Shown here: positions 45,548 through 54,480 of the stretch, one piece after another
Position numbering within the stretch: position 1 is the stretch's first letter
Layout: each line of letters begins with the position of its first letter
From: Beroe forskalii
Lineage: Eukaryota; Ctenophora; Nuda; Beroida; Beroidae
Direction of reading: 5' to 3'
Length of the DNA: 64,000 nt
Assembly (NCBI GenBank): GCA_011033025.1
Contig: WFMF01000371.1
Span: 113,529-177,528 of the forward strand
Position numbers and translations under genes: made by a program
Notes under the pieces: model-generated
Seen by the model: only the letters and a program-made list of their open reading frames with translations
Told to the model about the DNA's origin: nothing
The model's database searches: none

Positions 45548-45912
45548 GGCCATCCAGAAATGAGCTCATCAAAAACGGCCATTTTTGAACATACATACAT
45601 ACATAGTACCTCATCACTACCTCATCAATTTGGAAAGACATACATACCAACCTCATCTCAATTTTTCAGATTAATGTTACGTCACTCATTCAATATGAAA
45701 GGCTGAAGTGACGTCACTACTGCCAATTTAAATTAGATATTCTAAATTCTAACCGGTCCAATTTTCCAACGAGTGGTTGGTGTCAAAATATCGCCTCTAA
45801 GTGATGAGCTCATCTTTTCGCAAACCTACATACATACTACCTCATCACTACCTCATCATTTCCAAAACATACATACATACCCAAGTGATGAGCTCATTTC
45901 TGGATGGCCCCT
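45548..45912. mobile_element. Intact MITE, about 365 bp
   Basis: The termini AGGGGCCATCCAGAAATGAG and CTCATTTCTGGATGGCCCCT are perfect inverted repeats, continued by a weaker match (CTCATC/GATGAG, CATACATACAT/ATGTATGTAT). The interior is non-coding with CTACCTCATCACTACCTCAT units at both ends. A TAA-like trinucleotide flanks the left end; the target duplication is not clear. Confidence 0.9.
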
Positions 45913-46096
45913 GAGTCAAAGTTCCAGCTGGTGTTATATGAAGTACCATAATCCCCTACGCTCCAAGTCCAACTCCATGCCCATCACTCATGATATGTCC
46001 GACCAAATGAATACAACTGGTGATGTCCGAAAAAGTATTTTCTAATTCTATGACAGGTAATTTAGGGAGTCGATATCAGATATACTAGTTTTGATT

Positions 46097-47719
46097 TCAA
46101 GAAGATAAATTATTAGTCGCTACATATGAATCCTCCGTAGATCGCTTAGATTTTGCCGAAGTTAAAGACATTGTCAGACTAGCAGCTTTGCTGGTACACA
46201 TGGAGACGAACTCTGTGGTGTGGTTCCTCATGTTCTTCATGCGACAGAAGTAAAGCACCGGATTCAGGGCAGAGTTGATGCAGACCGTCAGTACGTTGCT
46301 AAACTTGTGGAAGTAACCGTACTGGAAGTCGAATTGCGAGATAGCGTAGCGTCCCAAGTGCTTCTCAACCACCGCCACAAGGTACAGGAAGACCAGGGGA
46401 AGGTTGCACACCATGAACAGAATGGTGAACAGCACGATTGTAACGGTAACCGAACGGTTCGATCGATTCAAGTCCGCATTGACGGAGGTCCTCAACGAGG
46501 TGATTGTCATGATGCAGGATATGAGAATGGGTAGGATGGGGAAGTATGCTTGAAACAAGTAAACTTGGGTGTATATTTTCCCTGCCAGAGAGTCGTCCCC
46601 GAAGACCTGGTAACTCCGCCATGTGCACGTGCAAGTGCTCCAGAGCTCGTAGACGTAGGAAGTACCATGCCACATGGGGATGGAAGCTTCCAGCAGCACC
46701 AGTACGAAGTACAGCACAATGACGGCAATGACACTGTTCCGGCGCTGGGTCCGGAAAGGCCACACCAGGTGCATGGTCCGAGTAATGCTGAGGACTGCGA
46801 CCAGGAACACTGTACCGAGCGAGAAGACAAACCACAGCACGCCCCAGAAGTTGCAGAACACGACGTTGTCAAGGATCCATCCGTGTCTGTTGTCTGTTAT
46901 CATGGGAGCGCAGAGTGGTAGGGCTAGGACACTCACTGAAGCGAGGGGAACAAGGTTAGGCTTAAACATAGAGATGTTTACTGTTTAGTGTACACTGTAC
47001 TGTGAGTGTGTACACAGTATAGTGTACACTGTACTGTGTACAATTGTACATGCACTGTAAAAAGTGTACTGTGTACACTGTACAGTGTACTGTGTTCACT
47101 GTACTGTGTATCATGTACACTGTACAGTGTACAGTGTACTGTGTACAATGTACTGTGTAAATGTACTGTGTAGTATACAACTATGTAGTACATAACTACA
47201 GTGTACACTGCACATTGTGCACTGTACAACTACACTCTACACTACAGTGGACACTGTACACAGTATCCACTGTAGAATTTAGTTGTACAGTGTACAATAT
47301 GCAGTGTACACTGTGCAGTGTACACTGTAGAGTGTACAATATGCTGCGTATAAAGTTTATTGTAAAACGTGTAGTGTACGATTAACATTGTATTCGTAAA
47401 ATGTACATTGTATTTGTACGATGTACAGCGTCCAATTTACCGTGTACCCAGAGTGCTAAGTACTAACAATGCTGCTACAAGTCGCCAAAGTGAATTGTTT
47501 TGAAATAACTACCAACAATGATTGGTATGAAGGGTTGTATACAGTATAGAAGTAACATTTGACAATCACATTATTTGAGCACGTGGTACTTGAAATGAGA
47601 ACAAATAACCAATTACCGGCAATGTCTGACGACGCCACGAAGATGTACACACTTGTAGCAACGTCCCTCTTCTTACTCAGAAAATACCGCAGAGCGAACC
47701 CATTTCCAACTGTTCCTAC
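46097..47719 (-). CDS. Class A (rhodopsin-like) G-protein-coupled receptor, last two exons
   Basis: Exon 47719-47617 encodes the end of TM1 (VGTVGNGFALRYF, with the conserved G-N), loop 1 and the start of TM2 (VYIFVASSDIA). Exon 46935-46097 continues in phase (GCC-G / TG) with VSVLALPLCAP and the other five helices. Seen: a Cys before TM3 (FCNFWGVLWFV), degenerate DRY as ITR-T (SITRTMHLVWPF), two Cys in extracellular loop 2 (TCTCTW), TM6 FMVCNLPLVFLYL with the conserved Pro, and TM7 INSALNPVLYFCR (NPxxY). The tail is Ser/Thr-rich. The first exon, with the N-terminus and most of TM1, is not found beyond the hairpin at 47777. Fits peptide- or chemosensory-type invertebrate receptors; the ligand cannot be named. 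Antisense frames across it are shadows. Confidence 0.85.
46978..47450. repeat. GTACACTGTAC simple palindromic repeat
   Basis: The intron of the GPCR is filled with TGTACACTGTAC(T/A)GTG variants. The repeat unit is itself palindromic (GTACAGTGTACACTGTAC), so the block can fold in many registers. One isolated copy of the same word lies at 57602. Confidence 0.9.
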
Positions 47720-47776
47720 CTGAAAAAAAACACGTGGCTTAATAGTTGGCTTCTGATTCATGATAATATACTATAG

Positions 47777-48054
47777 TATTTTTCCCAAAACCAAAAAGGA
47801 TTTGGTTGTGATGTCCGCGGCGGTTTTAAGGCGTTCTTTACTGTAAAACCCATGATGTGAGAAAGAACGCGACGGTTAAAACTGCTGCAACGTCACAATA
47901 TACAACATTCACGTAACTTTAATGCATCAAGAAAGTGCCGTTGCGGCAGTTTTGACCGTCGCGTTCTTTCTCATATCATGGGTTTTACAGTAAAGAACGC
48001 CTTAAAACCGCCGCGGACATCACAACCAAATCCTTTTTGGTTTTGGGAAAAATA
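47777..48054. mobile_element. Foldback element, about 120-bp arms
   Basis: The left arm begins TATTTTTCCCAAAACCAAAA, and the right arm ends with its complement at 48054. CTTTACTGTAAAACCCATGA and GTCCGCGGCGGTTTTAAGG are also mirrored. The spacer is about 35 bp. Located just 5' of the detected GPCR exons, presumably in an intron. Confidence 0.85.
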
Positions 48055-48454
48055 TCACCCTTTTTCTGTGCCCAGATATTGAAATTTGGCGTCAAACCGC
48101 GCGTAAAAATTCGCGTGACCTAGCATTACTGATGACGTCACAATTACGTCATAAAATTAGATAAGCTATCTGAGACCCATTCATTAACACAATTGGGACT
48201 ATGACCGACAACATATCCAAAGATGAAGTTCTGGGGTTGTCCCGTTCTCTCTCCACTAGCTTCACAAGTTTTGCCATTTTGGGATTTTTTCGTGTCAAAG
48301 TGTTTCAAACAATCGCATATATCTCAATGATGCTGGGGAGCTTAGAACTTTTCAACCACATTTTTAAAAAGTACATTAAATTTCCTTTCCACGCTAGGAG
48401 GAGCATTTTTTCCTATCTCGAAAGCTTCATACCGAAAAATTGCGTTGAAAAACG
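48055..48454. other. No gene recognised
   Basis: An open frame of 97 codons (48201-48494) has no recognisable domain and runs into the repeat array; not accepted as a gene. Confidence 0.4.
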
Positions 48455-48469
48455 GGCAGATGTTGACTT

Positions 48470-48840
48470 TGCAATCGGCGCTGATCAGCGCTGATCAGCG
48501 CCGATCCACCGCCGATCGGCGCTGATCAGCGCTGATCGGGCCCGATCAGCGCTGATCAGCGACACCGCCGATCAGCGCTGATCAGCGCTGATCAGCGCCG
48601 ATCAGAAATTTCAAAATTCTCATCGGCGGTCGTCGGCGCTGATCGGCGCTGATCAGCGCCGATCGGCGATCAATCAGCGCTGATCAGCGCCGATCAGCGC
48701 TGATGGCCTAAAATCAGCGCTGATCAGCGCTGATCAGCGCCGACCAAAACACCTGCATAAGAGCCTTTGTAAACGCCATTTTTCCTCATCGGCGCTGATC
48801 AGCGCCGATCAGCGCCGATCAGCGCTGATCGCCAACTTGT
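48470..48840. repeat. GATCAGCGCTGATC palindrome array, left
   Basis: Dozens of 8-10 bp units alternate GATCAGCGCT and GATCGGCGCC; the 14-mer GATCAGCGCTGATC is a perfect palindrome. Mirrored at 53055-53465. Confidence 0.95.
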
Positions 48841-48989
48841 TAAATTTGAAATGATATGGACATTTGGGCGTGTTTGCCTCAAAATATAATTCCTGCTGGC
48901 CGTGCAGGTGACATTTACGGCAATTTCTCGCACAGGGCTGTAACATTAACATCAACAATCACATCAACAACATGAACCAGTTTTACGAT

Positions 48990-49660
48990 ACAGTTATGCA
49001 TTGACGTGACAGTAGAACCGTTACAAGTACAACACAGTTTCATTTCCACGACACAGTTACACCGTTACGACACAGTAGAACCGTTACGATTAAGTCACAC
49101 CGTTACGACAGTACGACACAGTAACACCGTTATAACGACACAGTAACATCGTTACTACACAGTAACACCGTTACGACACAGTAACCGCAGTAACACCGTT
49201 ACAACACAGTAAGTGTTACACCGTTGTCAAACATTGTCTGACCCCCTCTTGCCTCCGACGGGGGCGCGCCGTCTAAATTAATGTTCAGACGACGTCTCAC
49301 AATAACACCGTTACGACACAGTAGAACCGTTTCAATATAGTAACACCGTTACGACACAGTAACACTGTAACGACATTGTAACACCGTTACGACACAGTTA
49401 CACCTTTACAGCACAATAACGTCGTTACAACACAATAACACCGTTACGACACAGTAAAGCAACTACGACACAGTCACATCGTTATGACACAGTAACACTA
49501 ATACCGTTACAACACAGTTTCATTCTACGACACAGTAACACTGTTACAACACGCAGTAACACCATCACGACACAGTAACACCCTTACGACACAGTCAGTA
49601 GTCACGCAGTGACGACACAGTAACACCGTTACGACGCAGTTACGCAGTTAGTGTTACGAC
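48990..49660. repeat. (A)CACCGTTACGACACAGTAA array, left
   Basis: About 25 imperfect units of 19-22 bp (GTTACGACACAGTAACACC). Interrupted at 49210-49300 by a GC-rich TTGTCTGACCCCCTC ... GACGACGTC insertion. A small further block lies at 49840-49890. Mirrored at 52190-52870. Confidence 0.9.
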
Positions 49661-50465
49661 ACAGTTACGAAGTTAGGATCGTTCACATATTACGTGATCA
49701 ATTTTTGGTCGGTTTTAACCCCCCCTCCCCTCGTAATCAAGTTTACAGTGGTTTACCTGTTACAATAACATGTAACGTAATAAGTCGGAAACCCCCTCCT
49801 CCTATATAGGTGACAACGTATTATTTTGAACGATTATTTACGACACAGTTACGCAGTTACGACATAGTTACACCGTTACGACACACTCACAGTTGACGGG
49901 CGATGTCCGACCCTATCAGCAATTCTGAGGTCCAGCTGTGAAACGTTGCGGCAAGCGCACGAGGGTAGGATATCATACAACGACGTAAGGCTGTTATTGA
50001 AGGGTTTAGTAACGAGTAAAAGTTACTAAACGTAATATTACACACGAGGGCCGAAGGCCCAAGTGTGTAATATGGCATTGAAAAACCGAGGCCGAAGGCC
50101 GAGGTTTTTTAATGCTGAGTTTAGTAATTTTTACGAGTTATTAAACTGAATTATGCACCGTAATTACTCGAAAAATGGCAATATTTTCAAACACAAGGAA
50201 ATGTTTTAAATCAAGATTTGAAGGTACTGTTTGCCCAACTGTGTGAAATAAATTGTTACGCACTGTTCTACTGCACAATAATAAATTATTATGACCTACA
50301 GTGCGTAATAAATCCGGATATCGGCACTACAGTGCGCAATAATTTATTGCACACGGTACCCTGGTGCCTATAGGGTTTTTGAATACATAGCATAAACACG
50401 CCTGGAAGGTGCATAATACGGTGTTACTGTGTCGTATCGGTGTTATACTGTCATGACAGCGTGGC
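49661..50465. other. Left-arm-only segment with GGCCGAAGGCC hairpins
   Basis: Has no counterpart in the right arm. Contains ATATTACACACGAGGGCCGA with its partner, then AACCGAGGCCGAAGGCCGAG at 50080, which are self-complementary hairpins of the type common elsewhere in this window, and GTGCGTAATAAAT-type repeats near 50300. Probably a nested element. Confidence 0.6.
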
Positions 50466-50469
50466 TAAA

Positions 50470-50885
50470 TCCTATTTATGCAAACCGCCGATTCGGCGCC
50501 GACAAGCGCCGAATCGTCACCTATAGGGGCCTATAGGCGCTTATAATTTTTATTAGGCGCCTATAGGCGGTACCGCTTTTCGGCGCCTATAGGCGCCGAT
50601 AGTTTTCGATCATCGAATTATCGGCGGTCATCGGCGCCTATCGGCACCGAAAAGCGCCTATACACCGCTTTTCGGCGACATCAGCGGTTTTCGACCGCCT
50701 AAAGGCGCCTTTACGGCCATCACCACCTATAAGCCTCTATAGGCGCCTATAAGCGCCTATCGTGATATTTTCCATGATCCACGGCCCGGTACGAGTCTGA
50801 AGTATCGGCCCCTATAGGCGCCGATATTGATCTCTAGCTATCTGTGTTCTTCCTTATTTTTCGGCGCCTATAGGCGCCGATGAAT
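50470..50885. repeat. GGCGCCTATAGGCGCC palindrome array, left
   Basis: Units of CGGCGCCTATAGGCGCCG, a perfect palindrome, with variants such as AAGCGCCTAT. Mirrored in shorter form at 51975-52165. Confidence 0.9.
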
Positions 50886-51019
50886 TAAGGCAGCCCTAAA
50901 CTCCTTAACCCCTTAATGCCCGGTAGGTCTGAACCTGGTCCGATTTTGATGAAATTTTGGATTTTGTGTCTAGATGAGGTCGCATAATTTGAGGTTTTGG
51001 ACCCCCATGGGGCCAGAAA

Positions 51020-51512
51020 TCCTCTGGTTGTATATGCAACCACTAGGGGGAAATCGTTGCCAGTCAAATGGTACATGGTTGCATATGCAACCACTAGGCT
51101 GAACTGGATATATTATGCCTGTATTTGTACAGTGGCCTGGTGGTTGCATATGCAACCAAGTGAAGCTTTAGGCAAATTTATCCATAAGATAATATTATCT
51201 TATTTTTATCAATCAATGTGGAATATAAATATTTGCATAATTTAAGTATGAGCTTATCAATAATTTCCAAATCATTTGGGGCAAATTTCAAGTTTTGATG
51301 TGAAGAGCCCTAGAGAAGGTCATTTTTCAAATTTTTAAACCAACTTTGGCAGGTTATACCAGCTTCATATCAAACTGTAGCCTGGAAATTTCTGTCTCAA
51401 ATGAAAATTTAAACAATTTCCTACAAAACGCAATATGAACCATTTTCCTATCTCAAAATTTGCAAATTTTATGGGCGATTGAACTTGGTGGTTGCATATG
51501 CAACCACTAGGA
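51020..51512. repeat. Four GGTTGCATATGCAACC palindromes
   Basis: The 16-bp perfect palindrome, usually followed by ACTAGG, occurs near 51079, 51141 and 51490, with a one-base variant near 51026. Spacing is irregular (about 50, 60 and 350 bp). Present only on the left of the telomere-like core. Confidence 0.85.
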
Positions 51513-51537
51513 GGCAATAATGGGTTAATCGGGCTAG

Positions 51538-51945
51538 AGTTGGGGTTTGAGTTATGGTTTGGGTTATGGTTTGGGTTAGGGTTTGGGTTTGGGTTAGGGT
51601 CTGGGTTTGGGTTAGAGTTTGGGTTTGAGTTATGGTTTGGGTTAGGGTTTGGATTAGGGTTTGGGTTAGGGTTTGGGTTAGGGTTTGGGTTAGGCTTTGG
51701 GTTAGGCTTTGGGTTAGGCTTTGGGTTAGGCTTTGGGTTAGGCTTTGGGTTTGGGTTAGGGTTTGGGTCAACCCAAAGCCTAACCCAAAGCCTAATCCAA
51801 ATCCTAACAGTAACCCAAACCCTAACCCTAACCCAAACCCTAACCCAAACCCAAGCCCTAACCCAAACCCTAACACAATCCCAAACCCAAACCCTAACCC
51901 AAACCCTAACCCAAACCCTAACCCAAACCCTAACTCTAGCCCAAT
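51538..51945. repeat. Telomere-like repeats in head-to-head orientation
   Basis: From 51538 to about 51768 the plus strand is G-rich: GGGTTAGGGTTTGGG and GGCTTTGGGTTA units. At about 51770 it switches to the complement, TAACCCAAAGCC and CCCTAACCCAAACC, up to about 51945. The unit is close to the animal telomere repeat TTAGGG mixed with TTTGGG. Long frames on both strands here are repeat artefacts. Confidence 0.9.
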
Positions 51946-51974
51946 TTAGAAGTTTAGGACTGCTTTAATTCATT

Positions 51975-52165
51975 GGCGCCTATAGGCGCCTATTTAGGAC
52001 GATGAATTCAGTACTTTGGCTGATAATTGACTCGAGGCTCAGCTAATAAAACTCGTCCTTGCCAATTCAGTACTGCCTTAATTCATCGGCGCCTATGGCG
52101 CCGAAAAATAAGGAAGAACACAGATTCCTAGAGATCAATATCGGCGCCTATAGGCACTTATTGCG
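51975..52165. repeat. GGCGCCTATAGGCGCC array, right
   Basis: Mirror of part of 50470-50885, including the adjoining AATAAGGAAGAACACAGAT segment, matching 50850 inverted. Confidence 0.85.
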
Positions 52166-52189
52166 GCCTGAATGTGTCGTATAACAGCC

Positions 52190-52870
52190 GTGGTGTGTAG
52201 TAACGTCCTTACTGTGTTGTGACGATGTTACTGTGTCGTAACGTCCTTACTGTGCTGTGAAGGTTTTTTACTGTGACTTAACAATGAAACTGTGTCGTAA
52301 CGGTATTGCTATGTCGTGACAATGTGACTTTGTCTTAACTGCGTAAAACTGCGTCGTAGCAGCGGTACAACTGCGTCGTAGGGTGCTACTGTGTGTCGTA
52401 ATGGTGTTACTGCGTTACTGTGTTGTAACGGTGTTACTGTGTCGTAACTGCATGACTGTGTCGTAACTGCGTGACTTTTCGTAACTGTGTTACTGTGTTG
52501 GAACTGCATGTGCGTACAGACTGTGTCAACTGCGTCGTAATGGTGTTACAGCTTTGTCGTAACGTCCCCTTACTGTGTTATAGAGTGAGCTACTGTGCGG
52601 TTACTGTGTCGTCACGATGTTACTTTGTCATAACGGCGTTATTTGTTATTGTATCGTAACTGCGTGACTTCGTCGTAACTGCGTTGCTATTGTATTAACT
52701 GCGTAACTGTGTCGTAACGGTGCTATTGTGTCGTAACGACATTAATTTACTGTGCTGTTAAGGTGTTACTGTGTCGTATTAACGGTGTTACTGTGCCGTA
52801 ACGATGTTACATTGTCGTAACGGTGTTACTGTGTCGTGGAAATGAAACTGTGTTGTACTTGTAACGGTTC
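52190..52870. repeat. GTTACTGTGTCGTAACGGTG array, right
   Basis: Reverse-complement counterpart of the left array, about 25-30 diverged units, followed by TACGGTTCTACCGTC-like unique sequence that matches 48990-49030 inverted. Confidence 0.9.
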
Positions 52871-53054
52871 TACCGTCACGTCAATGCATAACTGTATCGT
52901 AAAACTGGTTTATGTTGTTGTTGATGTGATTGTTGATGTTAATGTTACAGCCCTGTGCGAGGAATTGCCGTAAAATGTCACCTGCACGGCCAGCAGGAAT
53001 TATATTTTTGAGGCAAACACACCCAAATGTCCATATCAGTTCAAATTTAACAAG

Positions 53055-53465
53055 TTGGCGATCAGCGCTGATCGGCGCTGATCAGCGCTGATCAGCGCCG
53101 ATGAAAAAATGGCGTTTACAAAGGCTCTTATGCAGGTGTTTTGGTCGGCGCTGATCAGCGCTGATTTTGAGCCATCAGCGATCGGCGCTGATCAGCGCTG
53201 ATTGATCGCCGATCAGCGCTGATCAGCGCTGATCGGCGCTGATCAGCGCCGATCGCGCCGACGACCGCCGATGAAATTTTTGAAATTTCTGATCGGCGCT
53301 GATCAGCGCTTGATCAGCGCTGATCGGCGGTGTCGCTGATCAGCGCTGATCGGGCCCGATCAGCGCTGATCAACGCTGATCAACGCCGATCGCTGATCAG
53401 CGCCGATCGGCAGTGGATCGGCGCTGATCCAGCGCTGATCAGCGCCGATTACAAGAATCAACATC
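53055..53465. repeat. GATCAGCGCTGATC array, right
   Basis: Mirror of 48470-48840. Flanked outside by ATCAACATCTGCCG, the inverse of CGGGCAGATGTTGA at the left end, which fixes the outer limit of the palindrome. Confidence 0.95.
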
Positions 53466-53485
53466 TGCCGAAAACGCCTATTTTT

Positions 53486-54480
53486 GGGAAAATCGACATT
53501 TGAAATTCTTAGTTTGTGACGTCATTATGACGTCGTTGGCATGACGTAAGATAATTTTAAGGTCATTTTCGTAAGTTCTATCTTTTCTACTTTCCAACGC
53601 TGGGTCGATGGGCTCTGTATCTTTTATGGTTCACGAGATATCGCCGTCTAAATAAATTATACTTCTTTCACTAAAAAAGTCTTCTCGATATGTATCTGCA
53701 GCGTCGTAACCCTTTTTAACAAGAACACCCTCAATTTTGGCGATTTCAACTCAGCCATTTCTGATCGAATTGATCTCAAATTTTAAACTCCGAGCGCGCG
53801 CACAGCGAAGGCGCGGAAACTCAATTTTCAATTTATTTGATCGTCGGGAACGTACTGTAAAAATTTTTGAAATTCGGCGAATCCATGAAAACATATAGTT
53901 GGGGGCTGGCAAGCGCAGCGATGCGTACGCATCGCGTGTACGATTCGGTGTATGAATAAGTTGTTATAACTTGGTCATTTTTTATCCAATTGATCTGAAA
54001 TTTTGACAGTTGCGCCTTTGACCCTCAAAGAAGCGACGTATCATTTTAGTGGAAATCAACCAGGAAATTCCCCAAATTGCTTCTGAAATATGTGGAAATT
54101 AATGAAATTTATACCGTCAGAATCGATGTGCAATGCTCGCCCTCGGACCCTTCGGGTCCTCAGGCTCCTCGGGCCTTCGGCCCTCGCACTGTAAGGTTCG
54201 CCGTCCAAAGCTCGCCCTCGGGCCCTTCGGGCCCTCGGGCTCGCAAACCGCCGCGGGGGGCTTGCCAGCCCCCTGATAGTAATCTAGGTAATTCATGCTT
54301 CCGATATTTGTGGGCCATCACTAAGAAACGACCGGTTAACCGAACCGAAACCGGCAAAACACCGGTTAACCTAGCATTTTTAGCCAACCAAAACCGGATT
54401 AATGAGAAATGGTAACCGGTCGTTTGCTTATGTCATCACAAATATCCGAAGTATGAAGTCATTAATGAACTAACCAGGGA
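53486..54480. repeat. Non-coding, with GC-rich palindromic patches
   Basis: 54130-54270 has TCGGGCCCTTCGGGCCCTCG-type self-complementary units. 54325-54425 has ACCGGTTAAC repeated in both orientations (ACGACCGGTTAACC ... GGTAACCGGTCGT). Frames on both strands at 54077-54415 are low-complexity S-P-S-G-P repeats and are not accepted as genes. Confidence 0.55.

Larger units (their letters stand above)
48455..53485. repeat. About 5-kb hierarchical palindrome with a telomere-like core
   Basis: The order of modules on the left (GATCAGCGCTGATC array, unique TAACATTAACATCAACAATC segment, GTTACGACACAGTAAC array, GGCGCCTATAGGCGCC array, GGCAGCCCTAAAC) is repeated in reverse complement on the right. 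The centre is (TTAGGG/TTTGGG)n meeting its complement. The left arm (48455 to about 50905) is longer than the right (about 51945-53485) because it holds extra material at 49665-50460. It also precedes a left-only block at 50906-51537. No ORF with a recognisable protein was found. Confidence 0.85.

Noticed and set aside
46220..46988. Antisense and shifted frames over the GPCR (up to 123 codons)
   Set aside because: Shadows of the real minus-strand receptor exon.
48201..48494. 97-codon open frame just outside the large palindrome
   Set aside because: No recognisable motif, and it terminates inside the GATCAGCGCT array; insufficient support.
48470..48840. CRISPR-like array
   Set aside because: Units are contiguous short palindromes without unique spacers, in animal-type DNA.
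51469..51968. Open frames of 105-158 codons (G-L-G-F, T-Q-T-L and W-V-R-V repeats)
   Set aside because: Direct translations of the telomere-like repeat in different frames.
54077..54415. Open frames on both strands around 54.1-54.4 kb
   Set aside because: Low-complexity S-P-S-G-P translation of a GC-rich self-complementary patch.
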